64,000 nt of DNA from Laccaria trichodermophora (GCA_018417955.1 JACTVC010000018.1:620001-684000), one strand, 5' to 3'. Shown: positions 46,380 through 57,560, counted from the first letter of the stretch. A program made the numbers and translations. The notes: generated by a model from the letters alone, not told the origin.

Positions 46380-47640
46380 AAGAGAGTGAATGTGAAGCTG
46401 CAAAGGTATGTCAATGTCATGATAACATGCAGGAGCCGCAAGCGTACTGACGTACCTTGATCGTTTAGTGTGTCCATTTACGCCTCCATAGCCCACTAAA
46501 TGTCACCATTGTTCATCTTGAGTGTAAAAACGACGTATCTCAATCCGCAAAACTGCCACTTGCGATCCAGAACGCGGCTTCATAAAGCTGATTGAAGAAG
46601 GTCAGTATATGTTCGTAATTCTGATTTTGTAAGTGTATACTTACACATTGTCTCAGGAGAGGGGAAGAGAGAAGCACCATTTGTCTTTTAAAATCTTCTG
46701 AGAGGGTGAACACGAATCTATGAGGGTATGTAAGTGTCATAATGATCTGAGAGAGTGTACTGACATACCTTCATCATTCAGCATGTCCTGGTTCCATTGA
46801 CGCCTCCGTAGCCCCCTAAACACCGCCATTGCTGCTTCAAAGTGTCATGACAACGTATTTCCATCCGCAAGACTGGAACATGCAGTGGACGTCGCTTTTG
46901 AAGTCTTCCGAGAGAGTGAATGCGAAACTACAAAAGGTATGTGGGTGTCATGCTAATCTCCAGGAGCATACTGACGTACCTTCCTTGTTCAGTGTGCTCT
47001 GGCTCCATTGACGCTTTCTTAGTGTATCTCCATTGTCCACAGAACTGGCACATGCAAGCCAGAACACTCGTCATCGGTTCATTGGCCAAACAAAGCATGA
47101 TCATTTCCTTTGAAATCACGTGTTGACTTACAGTCCTCCTGTATCACCTCAAACAGTGGACAATCAGGCACTTGAGCAAATTCATTGACAGATTGTTCAA
47201 CGAACAAATAATTTTTGCTTATTGTTTGAACTGGAGACAGATGTTGTGAACAAATCCTTCAATTGAATTGAAATAAAGGATCTGTCCTCAGTATCTGTCA
47301 GATACACAAACAATAAGCAAAAATGATTCATTCGTCCTAGGATATGTCCTGTTCTTCGCTCAGGTGCCCAATACACCCTTGTTTCAGGTGTATGTAGGTG
47401 TTGGCTTGAGAGGGTGAATGCAAATCTACAAAGATATGTGAGTGTCATAATAATCTGCAGGAGCGTACTAACATGCCTTGATCGTTTAGTGTGTTCCGAC
47501 TCCATTTACGCCGCCATACTTAGCCTGCTAAACATCGCCATTGCTTGTCAAGACGACATATCGCCATCCGGAAAACTGGGACACGCGATACAGAACGCGG
47601 CTTCATGCGGAGTGTCGAGTAAGTACTTCAACAGGACTGT
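46380..47640 (+). repeat. Degenerate repeat array, four ~200-250 bp units
   Basis: Four diverged copies start near 46380, 46700, 46910 and 47410. Each has GAGAGxGTGAATGC...CTACAAAGGTATGT, a block like GAGCGTACTGACGTACCTTG, a block like TCCATTTACGCCTCC and a block like CCATCCGCAAAACTGG. Spacing between units varies. The GTATGT and TGCAG words could be relic splice sites, so these may be remnants of a repeated gene or of subterminal transposon repeats. No open frame runs through them. Confidence 0.6.
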
Positions 47641-47954
47641 GGCCATCAGTGTTGTGCAGAAGATGCAATGCGACGTATATACTTACTTTGGGCCATTCTT
47701 TACGATCCCGTAGTGTATCTGCTCATTTTGCGCAGTCCTGCACCCTTCTGGCAGCGTTCACGCATTGGCTTGCACATCCACCCTTCATGTTATCATTCCC
47801 TTGTTCGTTGTAGCTGGTAGAACAAGATCTAATAGCTGGAAATTTGTATAGCAAGGGGTTGTGGTAGCACTCACTGTTGCGTGAAACTGAGAATTTTGTG
47901 CGCGCTTCATTCAGTGTTGAGCTTGATTTGTCGTTGGATAGGCCATCAGTAAGA

Positions 47955-48079
47955 TGGAAAAATAGATTCCAGGTTTTCAGTGGTTTCCTTTGGTTTCTAG
48001 GTTTCTGGAAACTAGGAAACCAGAAACCAGGAAACCTGAGAATCCTAAAAACTATCTACAATGTAGAACTATTTTTCCA
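47955..48079. repeat. 125 bp palindromic MITE-like element
   Basis: Ends TGGAAAAATAG and CTATTTTTCCA are exact inverted repeats. The interior is a further imperfect palindrome of CCAGGTTTTCAGTGGTTTCC and GGAAACCAGAAACCAGG type. Related hairpins occur at about 48950-49120 and 56716-56787. Confidence 0.65.
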
Positions 48080-48677
48080 CTAATAATAGCTTGTTTACAA
48101 GTACGTAGATTCCAGTGTAAGTGTTCCCCAAAGAAGGCCAACCAATCCCAACCAACACCAAAGAATACAAGGACCACAACCGGATTGATGAGGTCATGAT
48201 CTGCCGCTGTTGTTTGTCAGGTTGTGCATTGTCAGTCTGATGAGAACGAACGACAACGACATTGGTCATTCGCCGTTTGGTTGCCATGTCGCTGACAGCG
48301 ATGTGGCACCTGGATTCAGACTCAGACAGGAGTTTGGGGGGGAGTACTTATGTAGGCTTACCTGGATTGGCACAGAGGAAGAGCCTAGACGATGACAACA
48401 TCGTACGTTGTCACCATCATTGTTGCCTCGCATCTGCCTCCACCGTTCGTTCATTGGGCATCCGGCTGCTGGCTGTCGTGGCCAAGAACAGACATTGCCA
48501 CCCTGCGAGCAGCGGCTTGCAGGGGGTTTAGAGTGTCAATGTTGTGGGCAATGTTGTAATCAGGCGATGCTTCGAGGGAAGGTGGGTGGACCTTGAATAT
48601 TGAATATCAATGTTGATGGTGGAAGTGGTTGTTGTCAGATTGTTTTCGGCGTTGTTTGCTGTTGTCGAAATTGTTTG
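48080..48677. other. Repeat-derived sequence flanking the large element
   Basis: Contains the 25 bp palindrome and GTTGT/CAACG-rich DNA like that at 53.6-54.2 kb and 62.9-63.9 kb. No coding region is recognised. Confidence 0.45.
48283..48307. repeat. 25 bp palindrome, copy A
   Basis: GCCATGTCGCTG, A, CAGCGATGTGGC. It is a decayed version of the perfect palindrome at 53982-54006 and related to 63596-63620. Confidence 0.7.
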
Positions 48678-48686
48678 TTGTCCAAC
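48678..48686. repeat. Target-site duplication of the 13 kb element, left
   Basis: TTGTCCAAC, identical to 61706-61714. Confidence 0.85.
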
Positions 48687-48865
48687 CAGGCTCCTAAAAG
48701 CATTGCTCTTGGCTTCGCTCCCTGCATACTATGGGGTGGGCAGGAAGTTGCCGTGATGAAGATGATGCCAAACAAACAAAGAAAGGTCAGGAGTGAAGCG
48801 AGAGAGCAGCTGCAGCATTTGTGCACGGAGTTCTCAGGCATCCCTTTTCAAGTTGCCCCATCATA
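48687..48865 (+). repeat. Terminal inverted repeat, left end
   Basis: About 179 bp, inverted match of 61528-61705. Similarity ends abruptly after GCCCCATCAT. Confidence 0.9.
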
Positions 48866-49233
48866 TTTTCGCAGGCCAACTATAGTGTAGAGATACACAT
48901 CGATTAGATCAAGATTACATAGCTTCTCCATACTGCATCAGCAATCGGTAGTTTTGGTTTCCAGAGGTTTTATAACCTAGGAAACCTCGAAAAAGCACTA
49001 TAAAACCTGGAAACCAGGTTGGCCGGAAACTCAAGTCCTTTTTCACAGAAACTTATCTCAGAAACTATCTACAGAAATCTAAGAAACCTCTAAAAACCCA
49101 GGAAACATCGAAACATGACTACCAAGTACTTGTAGAGAGACAATGTACACTAAAATGACGACATTAAAAAGATCTAAGCTAATTCTAGAAGTTTTGGCAA
49201 TGCTCGAGCTGATTAAGAGTCTAACAATAAAGC
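48866..49233. other. Subterminal region, with GGTTTCC-type hairpin
   Basis: Between the left terminal repeat and the accessory gene stop. 48950-49120 contains inverted words such as GGTTTCCAGAGG, CCTAGGAAACC and CCTGGAAACCAGG, related to the elements at 47955 and 56716. Confidence 0.5.
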
Positions 49234-51638
49234 CTAGCCTTTGACTGGGCTACTGGGGATGAAGATATTGGCACGATACTCAGAAATCATGGAGATATCT
49301 CTGATTTCGAGGTCATTTTCCTCGTCTTCTTTGAGAACACCATCCAAAATGAGCTGCCAGCGTCTCTCACTGACTTTGTCGACGTGTCCCATGAAGGTCA
49401 TGAGTTCCTGCGCATGGTTGTCGTCAGAGAATTCATCGAGATCTTCCTTGAGAACCCCATTGGGTAAGTAAGCCTTGAAGGTGCATTCAGTCTAGAACCT
49501 TGGGTTAATTAGGTATTAATTTTAACAAAAGAAAAAGCAGATAACATACTGCGACAAGCATCAGGGCATACAAAGCTTTAGGAGGATTGGCTACACTGAT
49601 TTCGGGCTTCAAGACCAACCTCTCAGCAAAATTGAGATACTTCTTCGCGATCGTCACCATGACTGTCGTCTGAAGGAACCCATCAGGTTTCTAGATGGCG
49701 GGTGATGTTGAAGGTCGATAAATCAGTGCAAATGTGTAAAAGAAGCTGGATACTAGCAACTTACAATATAACCTTCATCCCTCACAGAAACCTTGCACTC
49801 CAACAGAGTTGGTTGGGCATGATAACCGGGCCCATCACCTTGTACGGCCCACCATGCATACTCCGTGATTTTCTTTGGCTGCTTGGCATACTCTGGCACC
49901 TTGAAAAACTCAGCCACTCTCCCAAGAATATCTGAGGCGAGCTTTGCCTTCTTCACATTCATGCGCTGGCATGCCTAAAGGACAATGGTCAGATACTCAT
50001 GTCATGGTCCTAACTTGTGATGCATACCTTTCTGACGAGCTCATCATTAGTCTTGAGGGCCAAATCGATCTCTGGGTACAAGAGATCGAAAACCTTTTGC
50101 ACAATCATCAGGAACTCAGGAGCCTTTGCTTTGAAGTGTTTGAAGGGTTTGTGCGACACATAGAGTGCATGAACAAGGGAAGGGAGGAAAACATCAGTCC
50201 AGCGAGAATCTCTAAGTAAGTCGTCCATTCTAGGGCTTTTGGTTTTGGCCTGACAGACAACATCGACCTCTTCTTTAACTTTGACTTGTTTCACTTTTGT
50301 CTTGGTCATGGCCATCTTTGCAGGTGCCACTTTTGATTTATCCTTTGCCTTGTGAAAATTTAACATCATCATTGGTTGAATTAAGATCACAAATTTACCT
50401 TTGAAGTCTTGCTGTCCCCGTTGGCCATGTCAATGATAACATCCACAAGCTGTTTTAAGATATCAGTAAGGTGTGTTGGGAACAAGAACCATGCCTTTTA
50501 CTTATGTCATTCTTCCTCACCTTGTCCTGTTGAAGCTTCTCTGGAAACTCTGGCCTTGAAAGCGTACGACAGGCTACCTGAGGATACATGGCTGGCTGCT
50601 CAGCCTCAGCGTCTTCGTCAGCTAGGCCGCCAATGGCAGGTTCTGTGGCATCCTCTCTAGAAGCTGCAGGATGGGCTTTGGCTTTGATATTGACTCGCAA
50701 ACCTGCATTCTTGTACTTCTTTGGTGTGGTTAGCAAAGGTGCAAGTCTGATGGAGTGTCAGAAGATGATCAGACAGTGATTGATGGATTCGAGATGCATG
50801 TGACTTACCCTTGTGTGTTATCAGTCAATGATTCCGATTCGGGTTTCTTCCTTTCACCACCATTTTCCCCACCACGTAGCTTGCTGGCGATGACCTCGAC
50901 GTCGCCATGCACTCCCTTCTGCTGTTTCTTTGTTGTACGGGTCTTCTTTGCCTTTTGAAGATGTTAGTGGGCAAATGGTACGTGATCCTGGAATACTGTA
51001 CTCACAACAATCTCAATCTCTTCTCCAGAACTTGTGGAAACCTCTTCAAAAGATTCGCCATCACTCTCTTCAACTCAAGCACTGCGTTTACCCTTCACAG
51101 CTGAAAGGCAGTGTGGGTTCTCCTTTTCCATCCTGGCATCCGCTTGCTCTTCATGGACATCCATTTGCGCCAGGAATGCCTTTGCCTCCTCAGCCTTTCG
51201 AATCAATTCTTCAGCTGCCTGACATTTTGCTTCCTGGTCAGCAGCTACCTCCTCCTTCATACGTTGACGCCGCTTTGGAGCATCCGCAGTCTTAGCATTT
51301 GCAGCCAGCCTGGTAGGCCTTGTGGCCTTCAGAGCTGGAAGGCTTGGAGCCAGTTTTTCGATGAGAGGGTCATTGGCAGCTGCAGTGTCCTTGGCCTTTC
51401 TCCCTTTCTTTGCTGGCAGGGAACCTTCAACATCGCCTGGGATGGCTGCTGCTTGACATGACCGCTTTGTGGGCTGCTTTTGAGCGACGGTCTCCCCAGA
51501 AGTTTGGCCGTTGGTTGGTAGGTTGTCTTCATGTTGAGTTGCCGTCATACCCTTCTGACTACCACACCTTTTAGGTTGCAGGTTATCAATTGGAGTGGCA
51601 GCAGCAGCGTTGTTCGAGTGAGTTTTAGTTTTGGGCAT
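49234..51638 (-). CDS. Transposon accessory protein of unknown function
   Basis: Spliced minus-strand gene within the large element, ATG 51636-51638 to TAG 49234-49236, with about seven introns. Exon 1 (MPKTKTHSNNAAAATP) encodes a basic, Ala/Lys-rich segment with a coiled-coil-like part (EEVAADQEAKCQAAEELIRK). Then come acidic GESFEEVSTSSGEEIEIV, KKTRTTKKQQKGVHGDVEVI, KKYKNAGLRVNIKAKAHPAA and a more folded C-terminal half. The latter contains DLLRDSRWTDVFLPSLVHAL, FDLLYPEIDLALKTNDELV, AWWAVQGDGPGYHAQPT, GFLQTTVMVTIAKKYLNFAE, NPPKALYALMLVAVECTFKA and a C-terminus ANIFIPSSPVKG. I recognise this only as a kind of protein often found beside transposases in Agaricomycetes; I cannot name the family. 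A DNA-binding or transposition accessory role is a guess from context. No nonsense codon was found, unlike in the transposase. Confidence 0.65.
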
Positions 51639-51801
51639 AGTATGGTGTATGAGTGTTGAGTTGAACAGTGGGGGATGGAGATCAGAGCTTGTTTCTATGT
51701 GTCAAGTCATTGGGAAAAGTGAGCTGATTTTTGGGGGCCAACTCACATGCTTCTTCAACACTCCTGCAATGTCTTGCTGTAACTTTCCATCTTCTCTACC
51801 G
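51639..51801. promoter_or_regulatory. 163 bp divergent promoter of the large element
   Basis: This short gap separates the start codons of the accessory gene (-) and the transposase (+), so both must be controlled from here. Confidence 0.5.
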
Positions 51802-53575
51802 ATGGCAACCCAAGTACCCCCCTTTCAATCTTTTGACTGTCTGCTGTGCAACAAGAAATGTCGTAGTAGTGGCGGGCTCCTCAAACACCATGAGTCAAAA
51901 CATCCAAATGTAACATTGCCAGAAGACGCAACTCGATATACCCGTATTCGTCACCCTTATATCAATGGTATGAACTCATTCATTTCATGTCTCCTTCTCC
52001 ATATTCACAATTCTCAGGGTGGCCATGTGCGGCTGATGGTTCATTTTTACCAACTCCAATTCCTGAACTTGTTGTCGACGAAACAATGGATACCACATCG
52101 GATAACCCATGGGCTCCTTTTGAGGATCGAGTTGCCTTTGATTTTGCCCAGTACCATTACGTTGAACTCCAGTCTTCTGAGGGTGAGATCGCAAAAGGAC
52201 TGGACTTGTTATGTGCCATGGGCATCAAACATGGTTCGCGTGACGGTACACAATGGAAAACTGCCAAGGAGCTCTATGCAACCATTGACTCTATCCAAAC
52301 TGGTAGTGCTCCATGGAAATCATACAAGTTTCGTTATAATGGACCTAAGCCATCCATACCGCCACGATGGATGGAGGAGGAGTACGAACTCAATCTTCAC
52401 AACATCCTGAAGGTTTTTGAAGAGGAGCTTTCATCTACCGAGTTTGAGAATGAATCGGATTATGGCCATACTTTGAGTTTGACCCGCAAAGTAATCGTGT
52501 TTATTCAAACCTCATGTCGGGAAACTGGGTGCATCGACAAGCAGTAAGACCTTCAAATCATTTCATATTTCTACACGCTGAATCACCTCACTTTTGGCTA
52601 GGACGAACTAGCAAAAGATTGTTCAAATCATGGTGCCATGCTTGTGCCCGTCATAGCTGGTAGTGACAAGACCACAGTCTCTGTCGCAACAGGCCATCAA
52701 GAATACCACCCAGTTTATGCCTCCTCAGGTATTATAACCAACACCGCTCATCGAGGGCATGGTGGTGGTGTTGTTCCATTTGCATTTCTTCCAATCCCGA
52801 AAGGTACGCTTGTGTAACCGACTTGTAGTCTCTCTATACCTAATGCTATTTTTCCAGCAAGCAAATCTCAGCAAAAGAAGCCCATGTACCAGAAGTTCTG
52901 CCAACAACTCTATCACAAGTGCCTCGAGTTTGCGTTTGCGCCGCTGAAGCCATATATGGAATCTCCGAAGGTTGTCAAATGTCCAGATGGTCACTTCCGT
53001 TGTGCAATCTTCAGCCTTGGACCATACATTGCTGATTACCCAGAGCAAGTTTGGTTAGCAGGAATGGTCTCAGATTGGTGTCCGAAGTGCATACATAATG
53101 TCCTTGATGATTAAGCCCAACTTCTTATAATGATACTTGGCAGGTGTGATGCTAAACCTACTGACCTCGATGCGCCTGGCTCTCATCAACGTAATCATGA
53201 GAAAACAGATTTTCTTATCAAAAACTTTGACCCTGGTATATTATGGGATGAATATGGGATTCGAGCTGATATTGTTGTTTGTATAATTTTCCTTTGGTTA
53301 CATCTTCATTCTAACCAAGGTATCATGCCCCACTGATTCCTGCCGGATTCCAGTCATTCCTGCGGAATCCAGCGGAATCCAGAGGAATCAAATTTGGCAG
53401 AGACACCAGCCAAAATGACATTCCAGGGGACAAATATTCCTCAGGAATGATGTCATTCCTGATTAGTAGCCGGAATGGTCCCCGGAATGGACAAAAAGGA
53501 ATGCAACCAGAATGCAATGTCCGGAATACACATTACTAATCAATAATATTAATAAACATTAATATACCCATGCCC

Positions 53576-53609
53576 AAATCGAGTCTCGGCGTTTGCCGAG
53601 ACTCGATTT
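53576..53609. repeat. Perfect 15 bp hairpin with GTTT loop
   Basis: AAATCGAGTCTCGGC, GTTT, then the exact inverse. It lies at the edge of the CG-dense block. Confidence 0.9.
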
Positions 53610-53981
53610 CGCATCATCAAACAATCCACAACGTTTGTCTTCTAACCACCACCATCGTCGTCAACAACAACCCAGCACACCACGTCACCACCCTCGCCAA
53701 CGGCCACCACCAGCAACAACCGTCGCCGTCGCCGTCACCACCCACCAAGGACGACGATGGACGACGACAGATGACAAGGACGACGACACGTCAGCGTCCG
53801 ACGAGGACGGCCGCACGTCAACGGACGATGACCATGTCAACGGACGATGAGGACGACGACTACACGCCAATGGACGACAACCACATCAACGGACGACAAC
53901 CACGTCAACGGAGGATGGCCACGTCAACAGATGGCCACGACCACAGACGAGGACGTGCCCCCGACGTTGGGAAACCAAGGT

Positions 53982-54006
53982 GCCACGTCGCTGTCAGCGA
54001 CGTGGC
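53982..54006. repeat. 25 bp perfect palindrome, copy B
   Basis: GCCACGTCGCTG, central T, CAGCGACGTGGC: perfect 12 bp arms. Confidence 0.9.
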
Positions 54007-54262
54007 AACAAGGTGAGTGCCCCATCCCAACATGTCTCGTTAATGACCACCACGACGGGACGGGCACTCACAACGATGAGCGCCCGTTGACAAACACCAC
54101 CATGTTACGACACGACGACAACGAGGGCCCACGACGTAGAGTGCCCACCCCGTGGCGAAGACGATGACGAGCGCATATGACGACACGACAGCGACGCAAC
54201 ACGACAACGACAACGCAACACGACAACAACGCGCGCCCACATCATCGAGCCCCCACGTCGTC

Positions 54263-54600
54263 GAGCCTTCCTTCCCTCCCTTTTCCCCCCTTCCCTGTCC
54301 CCCCTTCCTTTAGCCTATCTTTGTCCTCTCCCCTCCCCTTTCTCTCCCCTTCCTTGTCCATCTCCCCTCCCTTTCTCTCTCCCTTCTTTGTCCATCTCCC
54401 CTTCCTTTTCCCTCCCCCCTTTGTTCCTCCCCCTCCCTTTTCCCTCCCCCTTCCTTGTCAATCCCCTATTCCTTGTCTCCCTTTCCTTTTCCCTTCCCCC
54501 CTCCCTCCCCATTTCCTGCTCCCCCCCCTTCCTTCTCCACCACTCTCTCTCCCTACCACTCCCTCCCCCCTCCATCACTCTCCCCCACTCCTCCCTTTAA
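54263..54600. repeat. Pyrimidine-rich tract
   Basis: About 340 bp composed almost only of C and T on the + strand (CTCCC/TTCCC repeats), interrupted by a few purines. Long homopurine-homopyrimidine DNA of this kind can form triplex structures. Confidence 0.85.
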
Positions 54601-56715
54601 CACTCAATGTAGTAGAATAGATTTATGTAGTTCTATCAAATACACTGTGATTCTCCCTATTCAAGTCTAAATAGCATAAGGAATTCTTAGAAGTTATGAG
54701 CATAAGGTCTGAGTTGATTAAGTCATGTGACATCTAGCTAAGCTTGGAAAAATATATGTTTTAGGCCATTCCTGTCCATTCCTGTCCATTCCAGTGGATT
54801 CCAGTGGATTCCAGTGGATTCCTGTGTCATTCCTGTGGATTCCAGTGCCATTCCTGTGGATTCCTGTGCCATTCCTGCGGATTCCAGTGGAATGGCTCCA
54901 TTCCTGCAGGAATCAGTGGGGCATGATGAAGTACTGTTCTAACCCTGCCCTGTAGCCGTTTACGCATGGATTTCCACAAGCTGACATCCATGAACTATTG
55001 TCGCCTGACCTCTTGCACCAGCTCATCAAAGGTGTCTTCAAGGATCACCTTGTGACATGGGTCAACGAATACCTCCACCACACCTATGGTGAAACACATG
55101 CACTGGAGATCATTGAGGACATCGATCACCGGTAAGTGAGCAAAACCTCAATGAATGCAGAGTCTTCAATTACCAACTGAATTGTTCCTAGTATTTCTGC
55201 TGTTCCTCCGTTTCTGGGCCTCCGTCGATTCCCAGATGGTCGGGACTTCACACAGTGGACTGGCAACGATTCGAAGGCACTGATGAAGGTTCATATCTAC
55301 CCCACATACCTTATTCTGCCACATCATTGATCTGTTCGATATCTAGGTCTACCTCGCAGCTATCGCAGGATATGTCCCTTCCACAATGGTCCAGTGTTTA
55401 TCCGCATTCATGGAGGCATGCTACATTGTGCGCCAGAACGCTATTTCCGCTCCAATGTTGGACCAATTCCAGGAGTGTGTTGACAGGTTCCATGAACTGC
55501 GCAATATTTTCATCACTCTTGGTGTCCGCTCCTCGATATCATTACCTCACCAGCATGCATTAGCACATTATTTCTACTCCATTCAACTTTTCGGTTCACC
55601 CAATGGACTGTGTTCATCTATCATGGAGTCAAAGCACATCAAGGCTGTCAAGGAACCTTGGTGATGATCCAGTCATTATAAAGCTTTATCTCAGATGCTT
55701 AAAGTTCTATGTGTATGCACAAGATGTCAGCACTCCGCCGCCAATTCACGGAATGTGGTATGATGGCTGGCACCACGTCGTCATACATGGCCAGCATTGT
55801 GTTTCAGGATGATGCAGACTCGGATCACTCGGATTCCATTGATTGTCAAAACACCGCTGCATGTGCCAACAAAGATGATGACGACTTGGGCGCTGTTGCA
55901 GGGACACCGCCGGCTCCTTCATTCACTGATATCAAGCTATCGGCACACATTTGTATGTATACCTCTTTTTAATTTGTACTGCTTTTCTTATCTAATTTCT
56001 TCAATCGTTAGAATATGAGTACCCAAAGGAGCTATACGACCTTTCACGTCACATCAAGCAACCTGAACTCCCTCTTGCTCTTTGACAGTTCCTTTTCAAA
56101 ATCGAACACCCCAACTCTCAAATACCACCTGATGAAGCTGCATGCCCACAATTTGAAGGCCAGATTCATGTTCACCATTCCGCCATAGCCACTTTCGTCG
56201 CACCAAGTGATCTGTGTGGAGCAGGCAGCCTGCATCGAGAAAGGATTCGGTCAAGTCCTTGTTTCTTTGGGCATCCATGTCGTGACACCGTTTTTGTTGT
56301 CCTTGATGAAGACAAGCCCAGGATGGCTGGCATGGTCATTGCTTGGGTTTTTCTTTTTTTCTCTTTCAATTATTGACGGCGTGACTATTCATGTGCCCTT
56401 GTCAACTGGTTCGTTCCCACTGATGAAAAGCCTGATGATGATACAGGCATGTGGATGGTAGAACTGGAGCATGACGGACAACGGCCGACTTTCCAGGTTA
56501 TTGACGTAAACTCGATTGCTCGTGGCACTCATCTCCTCCCCATTTATGGCTCTTCAAGAGTACCTGAAGATTTCAGTCACCATGATGCTTTGGACTGGTT
56601 TCAGTCTTTCTTCATAAATAAATTCATAGACCATCACACATTCAAATTTCTTGCCGATTCTACTTGATAATTTCTATATTTACAGTTGGATACTATAACT
56701 TGTAGATCACTGAAA

Positions 56716-56787
56716 CCAGGTTTTGTGGTTTCGAGCTTTCTGGGTTTCCTAGAACCTAGAAAGCCAAGGAAACCACTAAAAACCTGG
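56716..56787. repeat. 72 bp imperfect hairpin of the GGTTTCC family
   Basis: CCAGGTTTTGTGGTTTC...GCTTTCT pairs with AGAAAGC...GAAACCACTAAAAACCTGG. It lies just after the transposase stop codon. Confidence 0.7.
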
Positions 56788-56896
56788 GAATTAATTTGAC
56801 AAATTACTGATGTGTAGACACTAAAAGAACAAAGCGCATGATGTTGAGGTGTTTCAACACCTATCATGGACACAATTTTGAAGGCCTTTGACCACA

Positions 56897-56905
56897 GCAA
56901 CTACA
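56897..56905. repeat. Candidate TSD of the palindrome, left
   Basis: GCAACTACA, identical to 61162-61170. Confidence 0.7.
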
Positions 56906-57019
56906 GTGGTCCCTACCACTTTTATGATAAACTCAATTGCCTGCACAGTGATTTGATCATTGCCTAGCTTTTTATGAAATGAAATACATAAGTCAAACCT
57001 TATGAAATGCATCTCATTT

Positions 57020-57560
57020 CTTCCCAAGGCTTTATATCATTGCAATTTCATTTCTATTTCATTCCTCCCCAGGATTTCATTTCATTTTTTCCCCCCACTT
57101 TATTTCATTTCTGCCCAGGACAATTTTTCATTGTGATATTGTTGGTATTTCATTTCTGTTTCATTGCGATATTTTGGTATTTCATTTCTGTTTCATTGCG
57201 ATATTTTGGTATTTCATTTCTGTTTCATTGCGATATTTTGGGTATTTCATTTCTGTTTCATTGCAAGATTTTTGGTATTTCATTCCTGCCTGGCATCATT
57301 TTTCATTACAATATTTAGGTATTTCATTTCTGTTTCATTGCAATATTTTTGGTATTTCATTTCTGTTTCATTGCAATATTTTGGTATTTCATTTCTGTTT
57401 CATTGCAATATTTTGGGTATTTCACCTAGCATCATTTTTCATTGCAATATTTAGAGTATTTCATTTCTGTTTCATTGTGATATTTTGGTATTTCATTCCT
57501 GCCTAGCATCATTTTTCATTGCAATATTTGGGTATTTCATTTCTGCCTAGCATCATAGCA
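57020..57560 (+). repeat. Minisatellite, ~26 bp TTTCATTTCTG units (left arm)
   Basis: Repeated GGTATTTCATTTCTGTTTCA followed by TTGCGATATTTT-like spacers. The mirrored copy is at about 60500-61040. Confidence 0.9.

Larger units (their letters stand above)
53322..54927. mobile_element. 1.6 kb insertion with short terminal inverted repeats, inside a transposase intron
   Basis: Ends ATCATGCCCCACTGATTCCT and its inverse GGAATCAGTGGGGCATGAT match over about 22 bp. Next to them are many GGAATCCA / TGGATTCC subterminal repeats (53335-53480 and 54766-54905). The interior has a perfect hairpin (53576-53609), a CG-dense ACGACG-rich block (about 53640-54240), a 25 bp palindrome and a pyrimidine-rich tract (54263-54600). 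No transposase is encoded. A target-site duplication longer than AT was not found. It lies between the donor GTTTGT (about 53276) and the acceptor CCTGTAG (about 54956). Confidence 0.7.
51802..56667 (+). pseudogene. Plavaka-type transposase, several nonsense codons and a frameshift
   Basis: ATG 51802 starts MATQVPPFQSFDCLLCNKKC with a C2H2-like finger (C..C...H...H in CLLCNKKCRSSGGLLKHHESK followed by H). Blocks in family order: WAPFEDRVAFDFAQYHY, AMGIKHGSRDGTQWKTAKEL, IDSIQTGSAPWKSYKFRYNG, VPVIAGSDKTTVSVATGHQE, NTAHRGHGGGVVPFAFLPIP, CPDGHFRCAIFSLGPYIADY, SDWCPKC, FPQADIHELLSPDLLHQLIK, PPFLGLRRFPDGRDFTQWTG, LAAIAGYVPSTMVQCLSAFM, GSPNGLCSSIMESKHIKAVK. TGA TGA follows KEPW (55663-55668). The next block (MSALRRQFTECGMMAG) is in another frame, and a third TGA sits in LPLAL-QFLFKIEH (near 56085). 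The C-terminus PDDDTGMWMVELEHDG, ARGTHLLPIYG and KFIDHHTFKFL ends at 56667. A 1.6 kb element lies in an intron (about 53276-54956) and could be spliced out. Confidence 0.85.
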
